A stretch of 64,000 nt of DNA from Ensifer adhaerens. GTDB taxonomy: Bacteria; Pseudomonadota; Alphaproteobacteria; Rhizobiales; Rhizobiaceae. How positions within the stretch are numbered: position 1 is the stretch's first letter; every line of letters starts with the position of its first letter. Shown here one piece after another: positions 42,483 to 52,362 of this stretch. The stretch covers positions 1 through 64,000 of the forward strand of contig NZ_LAZS01000011.1 in assembly GCF_002007205.1 (NCBI RefSeq), read 5' to 3'. A program made the translations under genes and the position numbers. The notes under the pieces are model-generated. The model searched no databases, was not told where the DNA came from, and worked only from the letters and a program-made list of their open reading frames with translations.

Positions 42483-43046
42483 ATGGATCGCAATGATCAG
42501 CAGGCCATAGACGGCCTGTTCTCCAAACTCGCCCAGGCGGAGCGCCAATCCGCTCCGCGCGACGCCCAAGCAGACCGCTTCATTCAGGAGCGGATCGGTC
42601 AGCAGCCGGGCGCGCCCTATTACATGGCGCAGACGATCGTCGTACAGGAACAGGCACTCGAAGCGGCTCAACGCCGTATCGAAGAGCTGGAAGCGCACAC
42701 CACACAAAACCAGCAGCGTGGTGGCTTCTTCGCCTCGATGTTCGGCAGCAACGCTGCCCCTCAGCGCCCGGCGCCGCAGCAGGCCGGGTATGGCCGTGCC
42801 GCGCCGAGCACGCCATGGGGCAACCAGAACCAGGCTTACGGCCAGCCGATGCAACAGAGCACCGGCGGCGGCTTCCTCGCCGGCGCTGCCCAGACCGCGA
42901 TGGGTGTCGCCGGTGGCGTCCTGCTCGGCAACGCGATCGCAGGCATGTTCGGTGGCGACGAGGCACAAGCGGCTCAACCGGCCGCCCCAACTGCGGAGCC
43001 GGAAGCGCCTGCCGACGACATGGATTTCGGCGGCGAAGAATTTTGA
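42483..43046 (+). CDS. DUF2076 family protein
   Basis: 187 residues: DQQAIDGLFSKLAQAERQSAPRDAQADRFIQERIGQQPGAPYYMAQTIVVQEQALEAAQRRIEEL, the typical DUF2076 start, then a Gln/Pro-rich linker, a glycine-zipper helix (FLAGAAQTAMGVAGGVLLGNAIAGMFGG) and an acidic end (ADDMDFGGEEF). Possibly periplasmic or membrane-associated; the role is unknown. AAGGA precedes ATG42483. It is co-linear with BI-1, 27 bases downstream. Confidence 0.9.
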   Translation: MDRNDQQAIDGLFSKLAQAERQSAPRDAQADRFIQERIGQQPGAPYYMAQTIVVQEQALEAAQRRIEELEAHTTQNQQRGGFFASMFGSNAAPQRPAPQQAGYGRAAPSTPWGNQNQAYGQPMQQSTGGGFLAGAAQTAMGVAGGVLLGNAIAGMFGGDEAQAAQPAAPTAEPEAPADDMDFGGEEF

Positions 43047-43447
43047 TGCCGCTTGTGGCTTTCGGGGGGATCGATCCCCTTGCCCCGGAAGCCAGCCTCC
43101 CTCAGAGACAGCCTTCTCTCATGACCCCACCGGCGCCAAGCCCACGGCCTGCCCCCTATCCGGTCACGATGACCCGCCACCTTGCCAGTGGCGCCGGGTG
43201 GGCCGATTTCGGCTTGCTGCTTGCCGCACCTTCCCCGGCCTTTCCGATGAGACGGATCATGCGGCATGCCTGACGATGCCGAACCTGACCAACGTTCGCC
43301 CGGTCGTACACCCGCCGCGCCGCTAGACGGTTTTACGGCCCCCTATCGTCTGCCCGCAGCCGTCTATCAGAAGGCCTGGCGGAGCTTTTCTTTTCCCCTT
43401 AACAATAGAAGGATTGGCCTTGCCCTGACGGCTGGCCTTTAAACCCA
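43047..43447. other. Intergenic region before the TerC gene
   Basis: A 401-base gap. The perfect palindrome GGGGATCGATCCCC at 43066-43079, 20 bases past the DUF2076 stop, may end that transcript. The TerC promoter lies further right. Open frames here lack protein character. Confidence 0.4.
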
Positions 43448-45030
43448 ATGATGTTCGAATGGATGTCTGATCCGGCCGCTTGGGCGGGTCTCGCCACCCT
43501 CATCGTTCTCGAGATCGTGCTCGGTATCGACAACCTCGTCTTCATCGCCATCCTCGCGGACAAACTTCCGGAGCATCAACGGGAAAAGGCCCGCCTGATC
43601 GGCCTCGGTCTGGCGCTTGGCATGCGCCTCGTCCTGCTGGCGTCGATCGCCTGGATCGTGACGCTGACCGCTCCCCTGTTCACGGTGCTCGGCGCGGAGA
43701 TTTCCGGCCGGGATCTGATCCTGCTGTTCGGCGGTCTGTTCCTTCTGTTCAAGGGAACGATGGAGCTTCACGAGCGCCTTGAAGGTCATGCTGGCCACAA
43801 GGAGGGCAAGGTCGAGCACGCCGTCTTCTGGCAGGTCCTCGTGCAGATCGTCGTGCTTGATGCCGTTTTCTCTCTCGACAGCGTCATCACCGCTGTCGGC
43901 ATGGTTCAGCATCTCTCCATCATGATGATTGCGGTTATCGTCGCCGTCGGCGTGATGCTGCTCGCCTCGAAGCCGCTGATGGCCTTCGTCTCGAAACACC
44001 CGACCGTCGTCATCCTCTGCCTCGGCTTCCTGATGATGATCGGCTTCTCGCTGATCGTCGAAGGTTTCGGTTTCCATATCCCCAAGGGTTATCTCTATGC
44101 GGCGATCGGCTTCTCGGTGCTGATCGAGGCCTTCAACCAGATCGGCCGCCGCAATCGCGAGCGGTTCATGACGACCGGTGACTTGCGCGAGTGCACCGCG
44201 AACGCCGTTCTCTCTCTCTCCTCGGCCGGCGCAAGAGCGAGACGTCGCTCGGCGAAACGGCCGATGTCATCGCGGAGCGGGCGACGGAAGACGAGCTGTT
44301 TACGCCGGCCGAGCACGAGATGATCGAGGGGGTGCTGACACTTGCAGACCGGCCCGCGAAATCGGTCATGACTCCGAGGCTCGATGTCGAGTGGCTGGAT
44401 ATCGAGGAGAGCGACGACGAGCTGCGTCGCAAGATCATCGAGACGGGGCATTCGCGCTTCCCGATCGGCCGCGGCAATCTCGATGAATTCCTTGGCGTGG
44501 CGCTGGCAAAAGACCTTTTGAGAGACCTGCTCGAAACAGGCAAGATCGACTTCAGCCGATCCCTGCGCCAGCCGCTGGTCGTGCATGAAACCGTCAGTGC
44601 GCTGCGTCTGCTCGAACAGTTGCGCCAGTCTCCTCTTCAGGTGGCAATCGTGCTCGACGAATATGGTTCGATGGAAGGCCTGGTTACGCCAACCGACCTG
44701 CTCGAGGCGATTGCCGGTGACTTTGCCGACGACGATGAGGACCAATTGACGGTCGAGCACGAAGAAGACGGCGCCCTGCTCGTCGATGGGTGGATCGATA
44801 TCCGCCATGTCTCCAAGCTGCTGGAGGTCGATCTCGTGGATGAGGCCGACCGCTACTCCACGCTGGCGGGCCTCGTTCTCTGGCGTCTTGGACATCTGCC
44901 GAACCAGGGCGAAAGCGTAAGCTTCGGTGGCCTGACCTACGAGGTCGTCGCATTGGACGGCCGCAACATCGACAAGGTCAGGATTCGAAGGCAACAGTCG
45001 GAAGACACGAAGGTCGCCCAGCTTCGTTGA
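43448..45030 (+). pseudogene. TerC membrane protein fused to CBS and CorC/HlyC domains, frameshifted in a CT repeat
   Basis: Two frames make one ~525-residue protein. Frame 1 (from ATG43448) encodes the TerC membrane part: [63 protein letters not shown] with its Asp residues, and the end [17 protein letters not shown]. Then comes a CT tract at 44210-44220 (CTCTCTCTCTC). The second frame carries on as [54 protein letters not shown], two CBS domains and the CorC_HlyC domain, to 45030. Removing one CT unit restores the frame. Frame 1 alone stops at 44323. The family exports or inserts metals (Mn2+, tellurium resistance). It may be a real null allele, a phase-variable switch or a sequencing error. 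Confidence 0.8.
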
Positions 45031-45150
45031 ACTTCGGCCCGGATGCTTGCTTGAGCCGCGTCCGTCTGTTGCCCGCCGGCATTCGGCTGGCCACGGAAAT
45101 AGGCGTCGCGCCGGCGTTCGGCGCGCAGCCCGATTTTTGCCCGAGAACGT

Positions 45151-46164
45151 CTACTCCGCCGGCTCGGGCGTGAAAAACACGTCGGCATGCATGTCTGAGC
45201 GGTTCAGGCCGCGCGCAAAGGCAACCTCCATGGCCGCATCGACCATCGGCGGCGGGCCGGCGACATACGCTTTCCATCCATCGAGGTCAGGCAGGTCCTC
45301 GGCCACAGCCTGCGTCACAAATCCGCGTCGGTATCGTGCCGAATCCGCCTCCGACAGGACGACCTGGAAGAAAAAATTGGCGTGCCACTCGGCGAGCGCG
45401 CGAAAATGATCGACGAGGTAGAGATCACGCTCGCTGCGTGCGCCGAAGTAGAGATGGATCGGCTGCTTCATGCCGTGGGCAAGGGCGGTTTCGACGATCG
45501 ATTTGATCGGTGCGAGACCGGAGCCGCCAGCGATGCACAGGATCGGGCCGGAGTGGTGCTCCCGCAGGTAGGAAGACCCCCGAGGGTATTCGAGCGTTAC
45601 CTTGTCGCCGGCCTTCAACGCGCCGTGCACATATTGCGAGGTCGCTCCACCGACGACGTGGCGAATGTGGAACTCCACGCCGCCGTCGCCATGCCGGTTG
45701 GCCATGGAATAGCTGCGGGCGGGGACCCCGCCGAAACTCACCTGCGCATATTGTCCAGCGACGAAACGAGAGCTGCCCCCATCTTCCGCATCGATGCGCA
45801 CCAGCTTGATGTCGTGCGTGAGGTCCTCCAGATGCGTAACGATGCCGCTTAGCCGTTGGGGCGTTTGGAAGGCATCTTCTTCGCCGCCTCCAAGCCATGC
45901 CACGGCGGTGTCCGTTACCGGAAGCGCCCGGCAGGCAAGGATGAGACCGCCGGCTTTCTCCTCATCGGTGAGGGCGAAGGGCGAATGCTGGAGAAGCTCC
46001 ACCTCGCCTTCGATCAGCCGAGACTTGCAAGCGCCGCACCGCCCGGATCTGCAGCCATGGGGGTAAGGAAGCTTGGCGGCGAGCGCAGCGTCGAGAATGG
46101 TCTGGTCGGCGTGCACTTCGAGGTTTGTTCGTGCCGATCGTATGTCTATGCGTTTGACGGTCAT
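45151..46164 (-). CDS. 2Fe-2S ferredoxin/FAD/NAD(P) reductase (oxygenase-type electron transfer component)
   Basis: 337 residues, three domains. A plant-type 2Fe-2S ferredoxin is at the N terminus (HGCRSGRCGACKSRLIEGEVELLQ...LACRA, Cys set C-x4-C-x2-C...C). An FAD domain follows (ARSYSMANR, the RxYS motif; GGATSQYVHGALKAGD), then an NAD domain (ILCIAGGSGLAPIKSIVE; AYVAGPPPMVDAA). It passes electrons from NAD(P)H to a partner oxygenase or dehydratase, as in benzoate/phenol oxygenase or CDP-deoxyglucoseen reductases. No oxygenase gene is adjacent in the window, so the partner is unknown. ATG46164 has GAGGA upstream. Confidence 0.9.
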   Translation of the reverse strand: MTVKRIDIRSARTNLEVHADQTILDAALAAKLPYPHGCRSGRCGACKSRLIEGEVELLQHSPFALTDEEKAGGLILACRALPVTDTAVAWLGGGEEDAFQTPQRLSGIVTHLEDLTHDIKLVRIDAEDGGSSRFVAGQYAQVSFGGVPARSYSMANRHGDGGVEFHIRHVVGGATSQYVHGALKAGDKVTLEYPRGSSYLREHHSGPILCIAGGSGLAPIKSIVETALAHGMKQPIHLYFGARSERDLYLVDHFRALAEWHANFFFQVVLSEADSARYRRGFVTQAVAEDLPDLDGWKAYVAGPPPMVDAAMEVAFARGLNRSDMHADVFFTPEPAE

Positions 46165-46640
46165 ATCAAATGTTTCCTCACAGAGTTCGAATTCTCTCGC
46201 GGGCCGGTTCCTGACGGCGACAAGCGAAAATGCCCTCAGGCTGCGGCTTCCAGCGCTGGTAAGGTCAAGGGGTATCGGATCCGCGCCGACGTTCTCAGTT
46301 TCGGAAATTGGAATGCGACGGCGAACCTGGACCGATCGCCTAGTGGGCCTCTCGGCGCGACCACACGAATGACGGTGGCGTGGTGCCCCAGCAAAGGGCA
46401 CAGCTCAGTCGTGGTCGGCGGCTCCCCCCCGCCGGAGTGCCAACCGCGGGGAACACACAAGACGAAAATCCAGATTTTCCAATCTCTTCCCGGCAGAGCC
46501 TGACCGTTTGCATCAGGGGGAGCGAAAGAAATTTCTGGAGGCCTTGACCTTTCCATCGTTGGAAACGGCACCTTCGCGAAGAACTGATCGCTGTCGTGGC
46601 CGCTCCGGCCGCAAGCGTGAATAAATGAAGGTGAACGAGA
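46165..46640. other. Divergent intergenic region, reductase / RND operon
   Basis: A 476-base gap holding promoters for the divergent units. No regulator gene and no clear palindromic operator were recognised. Open frames on both strands lack protein character. AAGGTGAACGAGA precedes the RND adaptor gene. Confidence 0.4.
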
Positions 46641-47903
46641 ATGAGTAAAAAGGTCGCTGTCCTGTTCTTAGCCGGTGTCGCCACCGTTGGAGGGCTCGCC
46701 CTTTTAAGCGGCGAGGGAACGGGAGCCTTCACCAATCGCCTTCTCGAGCTTGCCTCCTCGTCCAGTGCGTCAGAGGCAGTCGCGGCGACCGGGGCCGAGG
46801 GAGCGCCCATTCCCAAGGTTCCGGTCGCCGAGGTCATCACCCGCGAGGTTGCGCCTGCGGTGGAGTTCACGGGCCACTTCGAGGCGGCAAAATCCGTTGA
46901 ATTGCGTCCGCGGGTTGGCGGTGCCATCGACGTCGTGAGCGTTTCCGAAGGCGGTCTCGTGCAGCCGGGACAGGTGCTGTTCCAGATCGATCCCCGACCG
47001 TTCCAGGTTGCCCTGGATGCAGCCAAGGCTCAATTGAAACAGGCGATCGTTCTGCTCGATCATGCCGACATCGCGTTCCAGCGCGCCAAATCCCTGGCTC
47101 CGAACGGAACCGTATCGCGCAAGACCTATGACGACGCGGAGGCCGTGCGTCGCCAGCGGCAGGCCGAGGTCGAAATTGCAAAGGCAACGGTGGCCGCCGC
47201 CGAACTCGACCTCTCTTTCACCCGCGTCGCGGCCCCGATCGGCGGGCGGGTCGATCGTGTGCGCGTGAACGAGGGAAACCTGGTTACCGGCGGCAACGCG
47301 GGCGCCGCCACGTTGCTTACCACCATCGTCTCGACCGCCCCGCTCTACGTCTATTTCGACATCGATGAGGCCACGTTTCTGGATTTCGTGTCGCGTGCAC
47401 GGCCCGGCAAAGGTGACGGCGCGACTGCGAACCTGCCTGTCCAGGTCGGGCTGATGACGGATGCCGGCTTCCCCCATGCCGGCGTTCTCGATTTCATCAG
47501 CAATCGGGTCGAACGCAGCACCGGCACGATCCGGGCGCGGGCGATCGTCCAGAACCCGGATGGTCTGCTCGCTCCCGGTCTGTTTGCACGGGTGAACCTC
47601 GTGACGGCCGAACCGGCCTGCACCGTGCTGGTCGACGATCAGGCGATCGGTACCGACCAGGGGCGCCGCTATGTGCTGGCGCTGGGCTCGGAGAACAAGG
47701 CCGAGTACCGGCCGGTTGAGCTCGGACCGATGATCGACGGCCTGCGCGTGGTCGCAACCGGTCTCAAGCCGGGTGAGAAGATCATCATCAAGGGGCTCGT
47801 TCGCCCCGGCATGGAAGTGGACCCGCAGACGGTCTCGATGGCGCCTGGCCAAGCCGCAGGAAGCGATTTGGCGGCGACGGCTTCGCAGGAGGCGCGTCGA
47901 TGA
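46641..47903 (+). CDS. RND efflux periplasmic adaptor (membrane fusion protein)
   Basis: 420 residues. An N-terminal membrane anchor or signal (VAVLFLAGVATVGGLALLSG) is followed by the barrel-sandwich/lipoyl part (VELRPRVGGAIDVVSVSEGGLVQPGQVLFQIDPRPFQVALDAAKAQLKQA), an alpha hairpin, the second lipoyl half (LDLSFTRVAAPIGGRVDRVRVNEGNLV) and the beta barrel. It bridges the inner-membrane pump encoded next (ATGA overlap) to an outer-membrane channel not encoded here. No lipobox Cys is seen. The drug or metabolite exported is unknown. Confidence 0.93.
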   Translation: MSKKVAVLFLAGVATVGGLALLSGEGTGAFTNRLLELASSSSASEAVAATGAEGAPIPKVPVAEVITREVAPAVEFTGHFEAAKSVELRPRVGGAIDVVSVSEGGLVQPGQVLFQIDPRPFQVALDAAKAQLKQAIVLLDHADIAFQRAKSLAPNGTVSRKTYDDAEAVRRQRQAEVEIAKATVAAAELDLSFTRVAAPIGGRVDRVRVNEGNLVTGGNAGAATLLTTIVSTAPLYVYFDIDEATFLDFVSRARPGKGDGATANLPVQVGLMTDAGFPHAGVLDFISNRVERSTGTIRARAIVQNPDGLLAPGLFARVNLVTAEPACTVLVDDQAIGTDQGRRYVLALGSENKAEYRPVELGPMIDGLRVVATGLKPGEKIIIKGLVRPGMEVDPQTVSMAPGQAAGSDLAATASQEARR

Positions 47904-50900
47904 ACATCCCACGCTTTTTCGTGGACCGCCCCATCTTTGCGGTCGTCCTCTCGGTATTGATGCTGATCGGCGGTGGCCTAACGCTCCTGAAACTGCCGCT
48001 CAGCGAATATCCCCAGGTGACCCCGCCGACGGTGCAGGTCACCGCAAGCTACCCGGGGGCGAGCCCGGAGGTGATCGCCGAAACGGTTGCCGCTCCGCTG
48101 GAACAGGTGATCAACGGCGTCGAGAACATGCTCTACATGAGCTCGCAAGCCGCGACCGACGGACGCATGACGCTGACGGTGACCTTTCAGCAAGGCACCG
48201 ATCCCGACATGGCGCAGATCCAGGTTCAGAACCGCGTCTCGCGCGCGCTTCCACGGCTGCCGCAGGAAGTTCAGCGCATCGGTGTCGTGACGCAGAAAAC
48301 CTCGCCCGACATCCTGATGGTCGTGCACCTCGCCTCGCCTGACGACCGCTACGATCCGCTCTACCTGTCGAACTTCGCGACGCTGCAGGTCCGCGACCAG
48401 CTCGCGCGCCTGTCCGGTGTGGGTGACGTGCTCGTCTGGGGAGCCGGCGAATACTCCATGCGGGTCTGGCTCGACCCGGCCAAGGTGGCGGCGCGCGGAT
48501 TGACCGCCTCCGATGTGGTCGCCGCAATCCAGGAGCAGAACGCTCAGGTTGCCGCCGGCTCGGTCGGCCAGCAACCGGATGCCTCGGCAGCGTTGCAGGT
48601 CACCGTCAACACGCTCGGCCGGCTATCCAACGAGGAGCAGTTCGGCGCGATCGTCGTCAAGACCGGCGCCGATGGCCAGGTGACCCGGCTGCGCGACATT
48701 GCCCGCATCGAACTGGGCGCAGATTCCTACGCCCTGCGCAGTCTTCTGGACGGCAAGCCGGCGCTGGCGCTGCAGATCATCCAAAGCCCAGGCGCCAACG
48801 CGCTCGACGTGGCAAGCTCTATTCGCGCCACGATGGAAGACCTGCAGAAAGGCTTTCCGGAGGGCATAGAGTATCGAATCGCCTACGATCCCACCGTCTT
48901 CGTGAAAGCCTCGCTGGAGGCCGTGGTGATGACGCTGCTTGAAGCGATCGTTCTCGTGGTCATCGTGGTCGTGCTCTTCCTTCAGACTTGGCGCGCGTCG
49001 ATCATTCCTCTGGTTGCCGTGCCGATTTCCTTGGTCGGCACATTCGCGCTGATGTACATGTTCGGCTTCTCGCTAAACACGCTGTCGCTGTTCGGCCTGG
49101 TGCTCTCGATCGGGATCGTGGTCGACGATGCCATCGTCGTCGTCGAAAACGTCGAGCGTCACATTGCGCTTGGCGAAACGCCGAAGGAAGCAGCCCGCAA
49201 GGCCATGGACGAAGTGACCGGCCCGATCATTGCCATTACCTCCGTGCTGTCGGCCGTGTTCATTCCGTCAGCCTTCCTGTCCGGCCTTCAAGGCGAGTTC
49301 TATCGCCAGTTCGCCCTCACGATCGCAATCTCGACCATCCTGTCGGCGGTCAACTCCCTCACCCTTTCCACAGCACTTGCGGGCGTGCTTTTGAGGCCGC
49401 ACCATGGCGACGTGAAGCGCGACCTGCTGACCCGGGTGATCGACGGCCTGTTCGGCTGGTTCTTTCGGCTCTTCAACCGGTTCTTTGACCGCGCATCGAA
49501 TGCCTATGTCTGGTCGGTGCGCCGCGCCGTAAGGCTCAGCGCGCTCGTCCTTCTCGTCTACGCCGGTCTGGTCGCCATGACATGGCTGGGCTTCCAGACC
49601 GTGCCGGCCGGATTTGTCCCGGCGCAGGACAAATACTACCTGGTCGGGATCGCGCAATTGCCAACCGGGGCCTCGCTCGACCGGACCGAGGCGGTCGTCA
49701 AGAAAATGTCGGAGATCGCGCTTGCCGAACCGGGCGTCGAAAGCGTCGTCGCTTTCCCGGGGCTTTCCGTCAACGGCATGGTCAATATTCCCAATGCCGC
49801 CGTCATGTTCACGATGCTGAAGCCCTTCGACGAGCGCAACGATCCTTCCTTGTCCGCATTCGCGATCGCTGGTCGGCTTATGGGCAAGTTCAGCCAGATA
49901 CCCGATGGGTTCGCCGGCATCTTCCCGCCGCCACCCGTTCCGGGCCTCGGCACGACTGGTGGCTTCAAGATTCAGGTCGAGGACAGAGCCGGGCTCGGCT
50001 TTGCGGCGCTTGCCGAAGCGCAAGGCGCAATCATGGGCAAGGCGATGCAGGCACCGGAGCTTGCCGGCATGCTCGCAAGCTTTCAGGTGAACGCGCCGCA
50101 GGTGCAGGTGGATATCGACCGGGTGAAAGCCAAGTCTCAAGGCGTGCCGCTCAACACCATCTTCGAAACGTTGCAGGTCAACCTTGGTTCTCTCTACGCA
50201 AACGACTTCAACCGCTTTGGCCGGACCTATCGCGTGGTGGTCCAGGCGGACGCGCCGTTCCGCATGCAGCCGGAGGACATCGGCCGACTGAAGGTACGCA
50301 ACGAGGCGGGCGCGATGATCCCGTTGTCCGCGCTGTTGACGGTCAAGCACAGTTCGGGGCCGGATCGCGTCATGCATTACAACAGCTTCCCGTCGGCCGA
50401 TATCAGCGGCGGCCCGGCGCCTGGCTATTCGTTCGGGCAAGCGACCGCTGCCATAGAGCGGATCGCATCGGAAACGTTGCCACCCGGCATGACTTTCGAA
50501 TGGACGGAGCTCGCCTATCAGGAGAAGCAAGCCGGGAACACGGCGATGTACATCTTCCCGCTGTCCGTTCTGCTGGCGTTTCTCATTCTCGCTGCCCAGT
50601 ACAACAGCTGGTCCTTGCCGTTCGCCGTGCTGCTGATCGCCCCGATGGCGCTGCTTTCCGCAATCGCCGGCGTCTGGTTTACGGGAGGCGACAACAACAT
50701 CTTCACGCAGATCGGGTTTGTCGTTCTCGTGGGACTTGCGGCCAAGAATGCGATCCTGATCGTCGAGTTCGCGCGAGCGAAGGAAGACGAGGGCGTCGCC
50801 CCCCTGTCCGCGGTGCTTGAGGCGGCCAGGCTTCGCCTCAGACCGATCCTGATGACCTCCCTCGCCTTCATCGCCGGGGTCGTGCCGCTGGTGATCGCAA

Positions 50901-51079
50901 CGGGTGCCGGCGCCGAAATGCGGCATGTCATGGGCATCGCCGTCTTTGCCGGCATGCTCGGCGTCACGCTGTTTGGTCTGGTGCTGACACCGGTGTTCTA
51001 TGTCCTGGTGCGAAAGTGGGCGATCCGGCGAGAAATTGGCCGAAGCTCTGAGGGGGCGTCGCTGGAACAGCGAGCCTAA
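47900..51079 (+). CDS. RND multidrug efflux permease (AcrB/HAE1 type)
   Basis: A 1,059-residue proton-driven pump: 12 hydrophobic helices and two large periplasmic loops. The N terminus MNIPRFFVDRPIFAVVLSVLMLIGGGLTLLKLPLSEYP is typical of HAE1. The proton-relay Asp pair is in GIVVDDAIVVVENVERH and the Lys in VGLAAKNAILIVEFARA. FPGLSVNG and GGFKIQVED fit the porter domain. The start overlaps the adaptor stop (ATGA), so they are co-translated. An outer-membrane factor is absent, so a TolC-like protein elsewhere must serve. A hairpin follows at 51090-51139. Confidence 0.95.
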   Translation: MNIPRFFVDRPIFAVVLSVLMLIGGGLTLLKLPLSEYPQVTPPTVQVTASYPGASPEVIAETVAAPLEQVINGVENMLYMSSQAATDGRMTLTVTFQQGTDPDMAQIQVQNRVSRALPRLPQEVQRIGVVTQKTSPDILMVVHLASPDDRYDPLYLSNFATLQVRDQLARLSGVGDVLVWGAGEYSMRVWLDPAKVAARGLTASDVVAAIQEQNAQVAAGSVGQQPDASAALQVTVNTLGRLSNEEQFGAIVVKTGADGQVTRLRDIARIELGADSYALRSLLDGKPALALQIIQSPGANALDVASSIRATMEDLQKGFPEGIEYRIAYDPTVFVKASLEAVVMTLLEAIVLVVIVVVLFLQTWRASIIPLVAVPISLVGTFALMYMFGFSLNTLSLFGLVLSIGIVVDDAIVVVENVERHIALGETPKEAARKAMDEVTGPIIAITSVLSAVFIPSAFLSGLQGEFYRQFALTIAISTILSAVNSLTLSTALAGVLLRPHHGDVKRDLLTRVIDGLFGWFFRLFNRFFDRASNAYVWSVRRAVRLSALVLLVYAGLVAMTWLGFQTVPAGFVPAQDKYYLVGIAQLPTGASLDRTEAVVKKMSEIALAEPGVESVVAFPGLSVNGMVNIPNAAVMFTMLKPFDERNDPSLSAFAIAGRLMGKFSQIPDGFAGIFPPPPVPGLGTTGGFKIQVEDRAGLGFAALAEAQGAIMGKAMQAPELAGMLASFQVNAPQVQVDIDRVKAKSQGVPLNTIFETLQVNLGSLYANDFNRFGRTYRVVVQADAPFRMQPEDIGRLKVRNEAGAMIPLSALLTVKHSSGPDRVMHYNSFPSADISGGPAPGYSFGQATAAIERIASETLPPGMTFEWTELAYQEKQAGNTAMYIFPLSVLLAFLILAAQYNSWSLPFAVLLIAPMALLSAIAGVWFTGGDNNIFTQIGFVVLVGLAAKNAILIVEFARAKEDEGVAPLSAVLEAARLRLRPILMTSLAFIAGVVPLVIATGAGAEMRHVMGIAVFAGMLGVTLFGLVLTPVFYVLVRKWAIRREIGRSSEGASLEQRA

Positions 51080-51089
51080 GTAAAACACA

Positions 51090-51139
51090 GCCATCGCATG
51101 CCGGTCAGGTTGAAACGCCAGCTGGCCGCATGCGATGGC
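51090..51139 (+). terminator. Hairpin after the RND operon
   Basis: GCCATCGCATGC (51090-51101) pairs perfectly with GCATGCGATGGC (51128-51139) around a 26-base loop, eleven bases past the stop. There is no U-run. It is a possible transcript end structure. Confidence 0.45.
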
Positions 51140-51295
51140 CCCGTCAGGAAGCAAATCCGTTGCCGAGCGATCGGCATGCCGGTGGACGAACACATTCATT
51201 GGGAGAGTTTGGGCGCTGATAGTGCTGCCCTATGACGGTCTCGGCAGTATTGCTACGGGATGAGATTTTCGGATGTGCCGGACCACGGACGACGT

Positions 51296-51829
51296 TCAGT
51301 CGAGCTGCTTGGCCAGGACAATCATGTCTGCAAGCTCCGCTTTCACTGGCTTGGAAAAGCGCGTGGGGCCCAGTTCTACAAAACCCCATCTGATGTAAGC
51401 GCTTCGTGCCTGTCTTGCTGATGCCATCACGTCCAGCCAGACATAGCGAATGTCGTCCTTCCGCGCATGGGCGATGGCGCATTCTAGGAGTTTATAGCCA
51501 ATACCGTGCCCCTTGACGCCAGGCAGGAGGTAAATTCGTGGAATCTCTGCGCCACCGGCGCGCGACTGTATTGGATCGGCTGATCCAACAATCATGGTAA
51601 GGAAGCCGACAATCGTCTCATCGATCTCAGCGACCCAAACGCTCACCTGCGGACGCTCGATCAGCCGCGAGAACGCGTCCGAACTGAAAGTCGCCAGGTG
51701 GCGCGCCAAGGCAACGCTGTCGTCCCAAAAGTACGCATATTCTGCCGCATAGGCGGCTGGGCCTACATAGCCAAGTTCCTCAACATCTGCTGCGGTCGCA
51801 CGCCGCAGGCGAGGTTCCAGGCGATCCAT
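51296..51829 (-). CDS. GNAT-family N-acetyltransferase
   Basis: 177 residues from ATG51829 (GGAG six bases upstream). The motif-A region is PRIYLLPGVKGHGIGYKLLECAIAHARKDDIRYVWLDVMASARQARSAYIRWGFVELG, the acetyl-CoA-binding core and C-terminal GNAT signature. RLRRATAADVEELGYVGPAAYAAEYAYFWDD is the usual N-terminal helix pair. Substrate unknown. An upstream extension to 51916 is open but lacks a ribosome-binding site. Confidence 0.87.
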   Translation of the reverse strand: MDRLEPRLRRATAADVEELGYVGPAAYAAEYAYFWDDSVALARHLATFSSDAFSRLIERPQVSVWVAEIDETIVGFLTMIVGSADPIQSRAGGAEIPRIYLLPGVKGHGIGYKLLECAIAHARKDDIRYVWLDVMASARQARSAYIRWGFVELGPTRFSKPVKAELADMIVLAKQLD

Positions 51830-52362
51830 AAGAGGCTCCGTATCGATGAACGCGCCCACTGTTGCACTGCCTATCAAGGACATCAAATGCCGATCTGCGC
51901 CGAGCTGTGCAGCCATTCGTGAGGAGTTACCGGGCGCAAGCCGCAGAGGTCACGCAAACGTGCAAGGACGTGACCGGCAACGGATTGCATCGGATGCGAA
52001 CCCTGCTAACACGCGGTTTCTCAAGCACCGCGTCGGAAAATCAGCGACCGGTCGACGTCGGAATGCCTCGTGCCGGGGCAGCTTTGCCTACTTCCCCTTC
52101 GTTGATCCCGATCGGCCTGTCTCCCATATGCCGCAAGGCCTGGTCTATCCGCCAGGCAAGCTCCAACAACAACGATCCAGGAAGACCGAAATGAACAATA
52201 GTGGACGCCAAATGGGCAACTCTTTCGCCGCGCATAACCTTCGCGATCGGCTGGCCGCCGACGGTCTCGCCTATCTTGCCGCTCTGCTGCCCGTGTTCTT
52301 GCTGCTCTGCTAGGCTCCCGGCGCCGCGGAGCGCCATCGCAGAAGCGCGCGGGTCATCGCGC
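51830..52362. other. Region without a recognised gene
   Basis: A 533-base stretch. Several overlapping open frames on both strands read like random GC-rich translation (many Ser/Arg/Pro) and none shows a domain. No repeat or hairpin stands out. It may be decayed coding DNA. Confidence 0.35.

Noticed and set aside
43066-43079. Palindrome GGGGATCGATCCCC as a terminator
   Set aside because: It has no loop and no U-run; kept only as a note on the intergenic region.
49268-51199. A 643-codon minus-strand frame opposite the RND pump
   Set aside because: Shadow of the RND permease, rich in Arg/His/Asp, with no domain.
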